Assembly: GCA_016110215.1 (NCBI GenBank)
Contig: JADWQD010000005.1
Coordinates: 310,001-374,000, forward strand
From: Capronia americana
Lineage: Eukaryota > Ascomycota > Eurotiomycetes > Chaetothyriales > Herpotrichiellaceae
DNA length: 64,000 bases
Reading direction: 5' to 3'
Below the pieces are notes generated by a model, which worked only from the letters and a program-made list of their open reading frames with translations, was not told where the DNA came from and did not search any database. Positions 54,640-64,000 of the stretch are shown here, one piece after another (position 1 is the stretch's first letter; each line of letters begins with the position of its first letter). Both the position numbers and the translations under genes were made by a program.

Positions 54640-57392
54640 CTATCCACGCATTCTCTGGAAAAGTTGGTAGAGCCACCTTCCGTCGGGAGGCTGGCTCTCA
54701 GCACCAGTGACATTCTGCCCGGTGGGATCAGCCTGGTGAGGCAAGGCACCTAGTAGTATCGTAAACCCTCTGTATTGTGTCTGGATGGTTACTAAACTTA
54801 CGCCGGCTTTTCAGATGCGAAATCACTTTTCCAACGTACCGTGCCGACTCATCGTCGATCTTTGCTCGTTCCTGAAATTCTCGAGGGGTACGCTCCGCCA
54901 CGGTAAATGGCTCGGTGCCTCGAAGTATGCTCCGGAAATGATGGAGAATGTTCTGGGCCGAATAGGCGTATTCCTCGAGGAATTCCATGGAGAGGAAAGT
55001 CACTAACTTTTCGGACTTCTGTGTTGGTCAGACGTCATCAGTTGGCTGTTCGGGTTCGGCTTTGGGGCTGACTTACCGTCTGAAGGAGCGCCTGCATAAA
55101 CGAATAAGAGCCACTGTGGACATATTCGAGGTTGGATAGCAGGACGTACGTCGTGAGGTATATCTCGTACCAAGGCTATTCGCCTTTTTGAAATATTTTG
55201 TTCCGAAGTTCTTTGAACAGTGCCTTTTGGTATTCTCTGATGGTCAACAACAAGGCCACGTCGACCTGGTGGTCGATAGAAAGCGGTAGTGGTCTGTCGA
55301 CCCCTCTGTCGTACGCTGCGTACCCACATTCTCCGAATTCGTTGAAGTCATGCTGCCCAATACCCAGCGTCTCAGCCCCGGTGATGGAGCCCCAACCCTG
55401 CGAACAGAAGGATGCACAGCGGATCTTCAAGGCGAGATTGATAATATTGCTCCCATAAGCTGCCGCATATCTCATGGCTTCCCTCATGGTCAACGCCGAT
55501 AGATCATCTCCAAGGCTGTCCAGGATGTAATTGAGCACCGAGGGACGGGCAGCATCCAAGAACTTGGAAACACGCGCCTTCAGGTCGGGTGGATCGCAGG
55601 CCGCGAAAGGTGGTAGTTTAACTGTTACGACCTTTCCGTTCACTTGCCAGTTAATGAAGTGAGTATCATCATCTTTGGGCACAAATTCACGACAGCCAAA
55701 TGTCAGAAGTGGTAGCATTATGGGTTTTCCGCCGGGAAGAGACCAACGAACTTTCAGGGTTTTCGGTTCAGCTCGTCCATCGAGCCAGAGGTAGTCCACG
55801 AAGGAAATGTCTCTTTGCCCGAAGTTGTTATTCCCTGTGTCGACTTTAGTTGAATTTCCTATCTTACTTGGTGCAGGAGTAATTTACCATGACGAGCTAA
55901 GGTGGCTCTGTCAAGATTATCACGGTAGCAGGGCTCTCGGTAAGTTCGTGCTGTGTTGTAAACTTGTTGGCATTCGAGACAAGGTGTATTTGCGTCACAC
56001 TGTCAACGGTGTAAGATTCTATTTTGTCGATGGAGGCTGAAGATAAGAGTGAACTTACTCCGAGCTTATACTGCCTACAACGTAAACAGGAACCGATCTT
56101 GCGCATGGCTTTGGTGGTTCTCTTTTGTTCTTCGGTCAATTTCCCCCGAACTCGTTGTTTCGAGCGAATAGGTTTCAGGACGTTCGTGGTAGAAACATTT
56201 GATCTTGCTGCAGGAAGGGTCCTCGGTGCAATTTGTCTTAGACCTCTGCTGTTGGATTCCTTCGAAACACCATTGCCGTAGGCAGCTGGTGGAAAAGGCA
56301 CCAATTCTCCGGATTTTGCAGAAGGGGCCATGGGGTCGACATTGTCGGGGTGTTGTGATACTTGATTGAAGGAGCTCTCTCCTATTCGTGTTTGGCGAGA
56401 GACTTCTTCATACAAATTGCCGAGAGGTTGTCCATCAACCATGTCTGGTGATAGTGCGGTTGGATGAATATTGGCAGAGGTTTGTCGAGGCGCCCTGGAA
56501 CTGGTCGACGTCTGCTCCAGATTCGAGCTTCGGCCCGAATCACATAGGAGGCTCCATGGTGACAAATTGCTGTGGCCTGAGTCTACATAGACATAGCTGC
56601 TCTCTTGGCTCGTATTGCTCTGCGAAGCAAGTCTCGAAGGTTGGCCCGGGGAAGCAGAAGCAACATTCAAAAGGCTCTGAATATGATCAAAGCTGGGAAG
56701 CTCGATCGCATCACGCTCGATCATCATTTGGATTGGTATCGAGTTGACGGCCTCTGTTGACTCAACGCCAGCTGACATGTACTGGCTGGCTCCCAACCAT
56801 GATCCAATAGGGGGGGCATCAGCTGAGCGATTGATGGCCAAGCTTCGCAGCGATTGGGTTGGAGAGGAGAGGAATTCCTGCAATTCAAGTCAAAGACGGC
56901 AAACTGTATTAGTCTGTACATAAGCATACATCGATGGAAACCTGAAAAGGCACATGGTTGTCAAGTCCAGCAAAACTTTGATCGTATGAGGGAGCCTCCA
57001 GTGCCATGACCCGTTCTTCAGCGACAGGTTTTCGGGCGATCCCCTCCTTGACCTGTTACTCGCGTCAAATTTTAGATCTGGCGAGGATTTCAACAAGGAA
57101 CCTCACCGTGGAAGGAGAGCCCTTCTCCCCGTTAGATGCAATCGCCGATCCTTGAGAAAACCCATTTTGGTTTGCCGATGCTGCCGTGTGATCTAGGTCT
57201 GCTTGAATCTGTTCTGGGATTTCGTTCGGGAAGAGGTTTGGGTCTCCACCGGAAATAAATTGGCTGTCCCACTCAACCAAATCTAGGTCGATGTCCGAGA
57301 AGTCAAAGTTGAAAGGGCTGGTACCGATCGGAGGAAGAGGGGGATAGATTCTTGCGGAGCACCTTCCGGGTCGTCCCGGTCCATTATCGGAT
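54640..57392 (-). pseudogene. Zn2Cys6 regulator gene with in-frame stop
   Basis: Well-kept exons: up to 57107 (5' part), 56942-57052, 56059-56877, 55888-55999, 55077-55834, 54802-55018 and 54640-54749, with all phases closing. The zinc cluster, unusual in being central, is GSCLRCRQYKLGCDANTPC (split by an intron after KLG) then CQQVYNTARTYREPC, the type found in large fungal regulators. After it come FVDYLWLDGRAEPKTL and a conserved helical C-terminus including YEIYLTTYVLLSNLEYV and EYAYSAQNILHHFRSILRG. Two lesions are seen. A TAG at 55176-55178 falls just before PWYEIYLTTY. The first exon's frame (FNFDFSDIDLDLVEWDSQ) has no ATG in frame with it, although an ATG in another frame is close by. 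If read as is, the protein would be truncated before the last 130 or so residues. Confidence 0.75.
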
Positions 57393-57599
57393 GCAACAAC
57401 GATATTATAATTTCAGGAAAAGGCGGAAAAAAGGAGGGGACTACGAAGATGAATCCTGATCGATGTTGAAAGCAGAGCTTTGAGTCTTCCACACCTGAAG
57501 CCAGGGCAAAAAAGTGAAATAGCTCACCTGCACAACATGTGACCCATCAACCAAACTTGGGCAATATCATTGCTGGAGACTTGGCCAATCAAACTCGGA

Positions 57600-58609
57600 G
57601 TCTTGTTGACCGGTCACGTGTTGCTGCCTATGACTTCGCTGAAGGTCTCGCACAGGTAGACGAAGTTGACATTCAATTTTCCAACCTCGACCTCTTCCTC
57701 GCACCTCGGATATTCGAAAGTTTCACAATATTTCCACCAGCACCCTCCTTTGGCGCTCTTCGCCTGGCGAGAATCTCTGACCTTACTCGGATCAGCGTCG
57801 TTGCTGCAGCCGGATTCTTCCACTCTACCTGGTTTGGATACGAACGACCATATGCAAACAACTACCCTCATGACACGCTATCTAGCTACAAGAACATGTA
57901 TCGGAAAGCAATTTACGATCCAAACTTGGTGGTTCTCGTGGCCGAAGACACCTTGGATAAAAAAGAAGTCAATGTAGTCTACGAGGCTCTGGCTGCAATC
58001 TATCCTGACTGGGAGACTCAAATTCCAGCCGATAGCCTGAAGGCTGGCAAGGCCATTGTCGGGGTCATAAGTCTTGCATTGGTGCCGGACTCGGCACGCT
58101 CTGGTTAATTTCAACCCGATGGTGAGGAGTCTCCCCAGCAGTCTCGTCATCAACTAAGTTCTAGTAGGCTCCGCACCAACCCTCCCAGACGACCCCGATC
58201 TTCAAAATAGGGACCGGAACCCTGAGGCCGCCGAATTGTTCTACAAGGCAACTCATGACAAAGAAGAATAGTAAGAAATATCCTCCTGCACAGCGTGGAC
58301 CATTTTGGCTGACCGGATCTGTGCAGAACTTTCAAAGGCCGTATGGAGATCGACACCATTGTGGTCCACCCCAACTACTGGCGCAGAGGACATGGCACCA
58401 ATTTATCTCAATGGCAACTGGACCTGGCTGACCAGGATCAAGCTGGAATGGGTGTTGCAGGCTCAGCGATGGGAAAGACATTATTCGAATACCTCGGCTT
58501 CAAAACAGCAGAGACGATTATGGTACCAGGCTACAAGGACCACCCCTCAGTATTGGAGGTATGGCTTGGATTCCGAGACGCTAAGACAGAATGCAAACCG
58601 GAATTGTGA
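57600..58609 (+). pseudogene. GNAT acetyltransferase-like gene, probably inactive
   Basis: Coding pieces: about 57600-58103, 58168-58270 and 58327-58609. They read FPPAPSFGALRLARISDL, VAAAGFFHSTWFGYERPYAN and VVLVAEDTLDKKEVNVVYEA, then LPDDPDLQNRDRNPEAAELF. The last exon has IDTIVVHPNYWRRGHGTNLS with the acetyl-CoA loop RRGHGT, and MGKTLFEYLGF. This is a fungal two-part GNAT. Two faults: no ATG occurs in frame before residue 120 or so of the open frame, and splicing of 58270 to 58327 creates TAA across the junction where relatives keep coding. The first donor (GTTAAT) is also weak. A different splice pattern could rescue it, so the pseudogene call is not certain. Confidence 0.65.
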
Positions 58610-59718
58610 TCTTGATGATGCTGATGCTGATGCTGATGCTGCTATCGATGGTGTTTAACATCATTGTGAGGGACAGTGAGGTTGGCGACAGCACGCTGCA
58701 TCATGGCGGTGATGCAGGTGGTGGTGCAGGTGCAGGTGCGGCAGCCTCAGGGGATGGGCCGATGAGCGCCAGGGGCAACTGAATTACAGGCTGCTCAGGC
58801 GATACGTCTCTCTCTCGCCGGGGGCAAATGTGGAATGTGGTAAATCAGGTATTGGACCAGTCGATTGAGGGAGAGACGGCGCGATTCCTGCTCTGCCCGG
58901 AACACCTGCATCACGAGTCCCCAATAGGGGTGACAGCTGTGCGGGAATGAGTACACCTTCGTTCTCTCGGGATCGTGCATTATAAAGGGCGAAGAAGTAA
59001 TTGGCTAAGGATGCCTTAGAACGCGCAACGTTACTCATCGGATTGCATGTTAGGCTGATCTGCAGATAGTCACAAACCGGGCGCCACATGAACAATGAGG
59101 GTGATCTCAGAGCGGGTCGCAATGCAGGGAGAGACGTCGCCGCGAAGGGTCTCACTGATTACCGAGGACTCGTAGCTGGAGGGGCAAGTCGTCGCTCAAG
59201 AGAGATCGGGCTATTCAGGCGTCTCGTGAAATCCTCCAACGCGAGCTGGAGGGATCGAGGTGAGCGAGGAAGGTCCCTTCTTAATATATTTCTTTTGGTG
59301 CTGTAAGTAAGAAGTCAAGAGTGGTGTCGTCCTCTCAGGCTGGGCGTGAAGTTAACTCCTCTTGGCACGAGATCTAAACTCGACTCTGCATTTTCCCACC
59401 ACGCCGACAATGTCGATGCTCAGGCGTGGTTGTGCCTTTGTTTCAAGCTCTTATGGACGCGAGCAGGCCGTGTCTGCGACCCAGTCGCTTCCCGTTTCCC
59501 TGGTCGTGAGGGGCTCGCCTCGTATTGACATGGTCGACGCATCGTTCTCGACCCGGCTGAATCGAATCAATCAGCCAAGCCAAGGAAATGGCTTCTAATG
59601 AACCCATTCTGGACACGAGCTGGGAGCGTTTGTTCAAAGCTCCAGCCGAAGTCATGAGGACTCCGCTTGCTTTCGGTTTCGATTCTCTCTAGCGATTCTG
59701 TTTCTGCGCCTCCCCAGC
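58610..59718. other. Intergenic region with simple repeats
   Basis: GATGCT tandem at about 58614-58645 and a GGTGCA-type tandem at about 58715-58745 follow the GNAT relic. The rest should hold the promoter of the membrane-protein gene. No gene supported. Confidence 0.55.
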
Positions 59719-60648
59719 ATGGCTTGCCAATTGTTCTTTCCGCACATTTTCCTTGCCTGGGCTCAATGGAGCTTGGCCATCGTCGTAACCGTACCTACAG
59801 ACGGCGCAACTTACAACTCCAACCCAGGTCCGAGGATGATCGAGTGGCAACAAGAACCGTGAGCTCTCGAGCTTTTCTCCGTACTTCGAAACTGACTTTC
59901 GCGGCGTCCTGTAGTGGTGACCCCTCCGAGTGCGACATCTGGCTTCAGAAGGAGGGCGGTAATGCCACCTATTTCGCCCACGTTTCAGTGCCTCCCTGCC
60001 GCTACGACTTCTCCTCATGGCCGACAGCTCTGCAGCCGAACGGTTCGCGGTCAATAGACACGTACGCCGGCCCACCCCCACCCCTGCCGGGAGATGATGC
60101 ATCCGGCGTCGGGATTTGACAAATGTTACACAGGGGAGAATACTGCTTCGTTTTCACAACCACCAACTCGTCCTCTGAACAGGGACAATATCTCACCGAA
60201 TCGGCGCATTTTCTAATAAGAGAAGGCCAGCGTGCCCAGGTATGGATGGCATGTTCCAGATGATATTCCGGGGTGGTGTTGATTACAGCAGGGCCTCTCT
60301 ACGGGCGCACAAGCCGGCATTGGGATCAGTGTTGGAGTGGTGGGCCTGGCCTTTATCGCCCTGTGCTACCATATGTTCAGGCGAGAAGGACGGAGGTACA
60401 AAAGGACCGTGCCAACCCAAACACCATTCTTCAAACCGGAGCTAGACGGCAAACGGGTAGCTAAAGATGTATACACCACAGCGAAATCTGAGCTCTCATC
60501 GGGTACGGAGAAAGAACCGCCCTCCGAACTCACAGCAGGCGATCCTATCTTGCACGAACTGCCAGGTAGTACCCACCAGCCCTACGAAGCTGAAGGTGAT
60601 CACACAGGGGAGTCCTCGTCACGATTGGGCAGAACATCGACAAGATGA
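59719..60648 (+). CDS. Secreted/anchored single-pass membrane protein, unknown function
   Basis: Four exons, 59719-59858, 59915-60061, 60134-60239 and 60289-60648, give 250 residues. A signal peptide (MACQLFFPHIFLAWAQWSLA) leads to a small extracellular domain with GDPSECDIWLQKEGGNATYF and GEYCFVFTTTNSSSEQGQYL. GLSTGAQAGIGISVGVVGLA then opens the single membrane segment, continuing FIALCYH, followed by a basic RREGRRYKR stop-transfer patch and a polar tail of about 90 residues. The stalk-then-GAQAGIG layout is common in fungal cell-surface proteins with an Ig-like ectodomain. The second intron (donor GTACGC, about 72 nt) removes an in-frame TGA at 60117. Function unknown; surface sensing or wall contact is a guess. 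Confidence 0.72.
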
Positions 60649-62423
60649 GGGTGTTTGAAATTGCGCAGGAGCGCATGGACAGGGCCACCACACTAACGAC
60701 GAAGCGAACGAAGAAGTATTGCAGGCCAAGAATCTCTGCGTCCAATAGCCAGCGACTCTGTTCAGCTCCCTCCCGAATGTGGCTCCATCAGCAGGAAACC
60801 AGAGAGTCCATGGACGACACTGTCGGGTGTCGAATGGTTCTGAAGTGACTGGCTTCAGAGGGCATGGCCGGGCATCGAGTTCAAGATGCTCAGTTGCCCT
60901 TAGAAGGTTGTGCTCGGCATCCGAATCGACAGTGTCTCTGCGACGAAGCCGCCGAATCCCGCTCAGCGTCGATACAAACACGTCTGGGACAGCAGAAACG
61001 GCTGGCTGAGCCGGTACACGTTTCACCCTGCGATGAACGTTTCTGAGATCATCCAACGTCCATTCCTGCTGCTGGCGAAGGTAGTCTGCGATCAGACCAC
61101 CCTGTGCGTTGCTCCAAATCCGACGACGCTCCAGAGACAATCAGAATCACCAGTACATGGTCATTTGTTGGCGAGCCATCGTTCTTCCGCATGACGCGAG
61201 TCAATACCCCAAGGCATTTTCAATGCTGACACCTCAAAATGGGCCAGCAGCCCAGCAGAAGCCCTGCTCAGAACCACAACCTGACCGGCGGGGATGATGG
61301 ATATTTGCCTACTCCATGACAACCAAACCTCCCCGAACCCTCGGGATACACAGTCTAATAGAACCTCAATTCCTGATCACTGCGGACTTCTGGCTTATAT
61401 CGTCGGGCTGGACTAACAGTATTTTCTAGAACCTACAGGCCTACCAGCCCAGCCCGCGTGGACCATGTGACCCAGGGAAGTAACATGCCGCCGCTCATCT
61501 CGTGGAGGTATTCAGACATAATAATAACAGGCCGATCACGTTGCCAGGCCCCCTCTCTTTCTCTGCGGGCCGAGTTTTGTACAATATCGAGCTTTGCGAG
61601 AGCCCTTCCCTCCATCACATACCCCGTACGACCTGTAAGTAGGATGCACGGGGCCTCTCCAACCACGAGTATTCAACACGTAGGTTTTCTCGGCTACTGG
61701 CCACCACGGGCAGAACTCGACGACGTACAGGGTTGATGCCAACAGCTTGGATATTGAACAGTTGGAATTAATGGCCTGCTACAGTACTTACTTACTTTCC
61801 TGTACCGTTCCTGGCCCGCACATGTTGCGGTGCTCTCCTAGCTCGGGAGGCGTGGATGAAGTGCGCATCGACGTCAGATACTAATAGTCGCTTGTACATA
61901 GTCAGTCACTGTTTTTGGGCTTGCTGGTTGAGACACGAGGATCTTTGTTTCCGCTACCTCTGCCTCTCCTCTTGCTCGATCTCTTACTTTCTACCGCTCG
62001 ACCTCTACCGCTTCAGCATTTAGAATACTGTATGTGCGCACCGATGATATAGTGTAGTGCCTAAGGCATAAGAGGACCAACGCAGCACACAGCATGGCAC
62101 CGCGTAGTCAGTCCAAGGATCATAAAGAAGGTAAAGTTCCCCCAGCTGGGCTTTCGATTAGTTTTCCGGCCTGGCTTTGTGTATCAAGCACGAGGATCCC
62201 CCTTGTGGAGTACATAGCGCAGCAACAACACACGCCGCTGAATATTTCATGTGAGCTCCAAGGTTTGGGACTGTTCAAGACGGAAGAACAGCTCTGCGTA
62301 GTCCAACCTCAACCTCGGGCAAAGGTTACAGTAGTTAGAGGCTGTGGTAGTGTGTGTATGTCGCCGACGGCCCGCGTCGGACAGGAACACTTCGCTTGAC
62401 TGAAGCCTTCTGCCCGGCGTAGG
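60649..62423. other. Intergenic region
   Basis: About 1.8 kb. A minus-strand frame at 60619-61140 contains IWSNAQGGLIADYLRQQQEW, which looks coding for about 40 residues, but it has no ATG and no family match. The remainder shows nothing. Confidence 0.5.
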
Positions 62424-63611
62424 CTACAGCTTGCTTCCGGGCTTCTTGTCGTGGTTGGCATCTCTGTGCTCTTCCTTGGCCTTCTCGACCAAGTGCGCCG
62501 GAAACCGAAGCATGCCATCTTGTATGGTGGTTGCGACAATCCTTCCCGTGTCGTAATTCCACAGCAAGCTATTGTGGCACCCTCGATTGTCACCGCCGTT
62601 GCTGGTCCACGACTCTTGAACGAACCATTTCGAATTCCCCTGCTCGTCGACCATGCCAAGATGATCCGCCGAGCCGTGGAAGATGACGGTGTGGGACAGC
62701 GAAGCCATTGTCGTGCGAATGGTCTCGTAGCCGAGAGCGCGTTGGATCAGAAACAGAGAGTTCCGGTCCGACGCATACAGGTGGGCCGCAGCTTGTAGGT
62801 TCAAGTCACTGGCGGCTTCCGCCCTGCTAGTCGCGTCGTCGTCCTGAATGAGACGGTAAAAGAGCAGTTGCCGATATCGAGCTGTGCCTTCTCCGGCTGG
62901 GCCACCTCCCGGTTGGATTTTGCCATTGTACTTCGCCATGTCGACCTTCCTCGTTTCGACGCCGGGGAAGGCAGCTGCGTCGCGGTCCCAGAATGTTTGC
63001 TCCTCTTCCTCCCACCACAGTGCATCTGCTCCAGGGGCCAAGGGGTGGTCTTGGGGTTCCAGGCCCTCCAGGACGCTTGCATACTGTGCCTTGATATGGT
63101 CCTGGGCCACATCCTGATAGTCAAACCCCGCCCATTTCTTGCTGCCCTGCTCGGACCTCTTGAAAGAGACCATGGCCGAGAAGCAGGGCGTCGTGCCCTG
63201 TGCGGCTGCCTCGGAGTGCTGGTACACGTCCACGCCTCGCAGGCAGTACATGCCGCCATCACGGATCCTCCTTATGCGGTACACATACGGGATGTCGATG
63301 GCACCGGGAAGGAGGAAATACCCTGTCACTTGCTGTATCCAAGAGGTCTGTCAGTGATCTGCGATGGCGAATCCTACACAAGTGAAGGGGCCAGCGTAAC
63401 ACACATGGACAACTAGCCCTTTCTCCACGGTTTTACTAGCGGCATAGACGGCTTGAGCATAGACGTGTCCACCAAACGCTCGCGTGAAGGGTGCCGGCGG
63501 CCAAGCTGGCGTCAGCGACTCAAAAACATTATCCCCCGTCTGTTTGAGTGCCATCAGAAGCCTCCATGAAACGGGCTTCTTGCCAGTGAGCACCTCGAAT
63601 TTGGTGGTCAT
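62424..63611 (-). CDS. Peroxisomal acyl-CoA thioesterase II (TesB/Tes1-type)
   Basis: Two exons, 63405-63611 and 62424-63332, encode 371 residues. It is a double-hotdog enzyme. The first domain has AFGGHVYAQAVYAASKTV and VTGYFLLPGAIDIPYVYRIR; the second has IRTTMASLSHTVIFHG, then WFVQESWTSNGGDNRGCHNS with the Asp/Gln/Thr-type active site, and ATTIQDGMLRF. The C-terminus is GSKL, a perfect PTS1, so it should work in peroxisomes. There it would cleave acyl-CoAs to free acid and CoA during beta-oxidation. The intron (donor GTGTGT) falls between VVH and QVTGYF. A linker of about 70 residues between the halves (around EEEEQTFWDRD) is longer than in bacterial TesB. Confidence 0.93.
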
Positions 63612-64000
63612 GCTGGCGAAAGCTATTCTGAATGGTCGACGAACAATTGGCCACGAAAATCACCGACAAGACACGGGGCTATACTATCATAGAGTCATGA
63701 TACCTGAAAGACTCGTAACAGCCCGTGAAAGGCTCATCGTGCATGTCTTCAAGGGATAAAGAAGCGGGAGACGAACGATGAGAAACGGACAGCCTCGGTT
63801 CTTGCCTTATTGAGTTCAAAACAAACTTGGCCGGTCGGGTATGAATTCCGGAGCACGTGCCGATAAGGAATGACGATAAGCTCGATTCCACCGACAAGCA
63901 CTGTGTGACATCATCGGGCTTTGTTGATGGATTGGCAACCGTCATCGATGAAAGGCGTTGGCGGCGTGTTAAGTGAGCTTCTCGCGTACCTTGCTAGAAC
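63612..64000. other. Upstream region of the thioesterase gene
   Basis: Promoter side of the thioesterase gene up to the window edge. No other feature seen. Confidence 0.6.

Noticed and set aside
60619..61140. 173-codon minus-strand frame with a locally protein-like start
   Set aside because: No ATG, no family, and it overlaps the end of the better-supported plus-strand gene.

Overview
The window is nuclear DNA of a filamentous ascomycete (Pezizomycotina). Genes are split by short introns (about 43-80 nt) with GTRAGT-like donors, CTAAC/CTGAC/CTCAC branch points and YAG acceptors. Gene content is typical of moulds: a HET-domain protein, Zn2Cys6 regulators, a Tea4/Bud14-like SH3 polarity protein, a GMC oxidoreductase and a GPI-anchored wall protein. 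I cannot fix the class; a Eurotiomycete or Chaetothyrialean fungus would fit. No tRNA, rRNA, intact transposon or CRISPR was seen. There is one run of 99 Ns beside a minisatellite.

Layout. 0-9 kb: the 3' part of a HET gene, a seven-exon sugar porter (-), and an intronless GMC oxidoreductase (+). 9-20 kb: ferric reductase (-), Ser/Thr-rich single-pass membrane protein (-), class V aminotransferase-fold lyase (-), PHD-finger/coiled-coil protein (-). 20-36 kb: isochorismatase-family hydrolase (+), DHA1-type MFS transporter (+), protein kinase (-), Tea4/Bud14-like protein (+), PPIL3-type cyclophilin (+), arrestin-fold protein (+). 36-46 kb is sparse: a Q-rich hypothetical ORF, minisatellites, a GPI-anchored protein (-), a zinc alcohol dehydrogenase (-) and a GNAT acetyltransferase (-).

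46.9-53.4 kb holds the clearest functional unit. An Fdc1 (prenyl-FMN-dependent decarboxylase) gene and a Pad1/UbiX (flavin prenyltransferase) gene diverge from a 387-bp promoter, with an intact Zn2Cys6 regulator gene 1.3 kb beyond Pad1. Together they should decarboxylate cinnamic/sorbic-type acids, and the regulator is a plausible controller by analogy with the Aspergillus sdrA locus. Interleaved with and following this unit (50.1-58.6 kb) are four damaged genes: an alpha/beta hydrolase with frameshifts, an ankyrin gene with stops, a second Zn2Cys6 gene with an in-frame TAG, and a GNAT gene with no start and a stop at a splice junction. The window ends with a single-pass membrane protein (+) and a peroxisomal (SKL) acyl-CoA thioesterase II (-).

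Exon coordinates were derived by hand from splice motifs. Reading-frame phase closes in every intact multi-exon model given. Functions come from recognised motifs and families, not from database searches.
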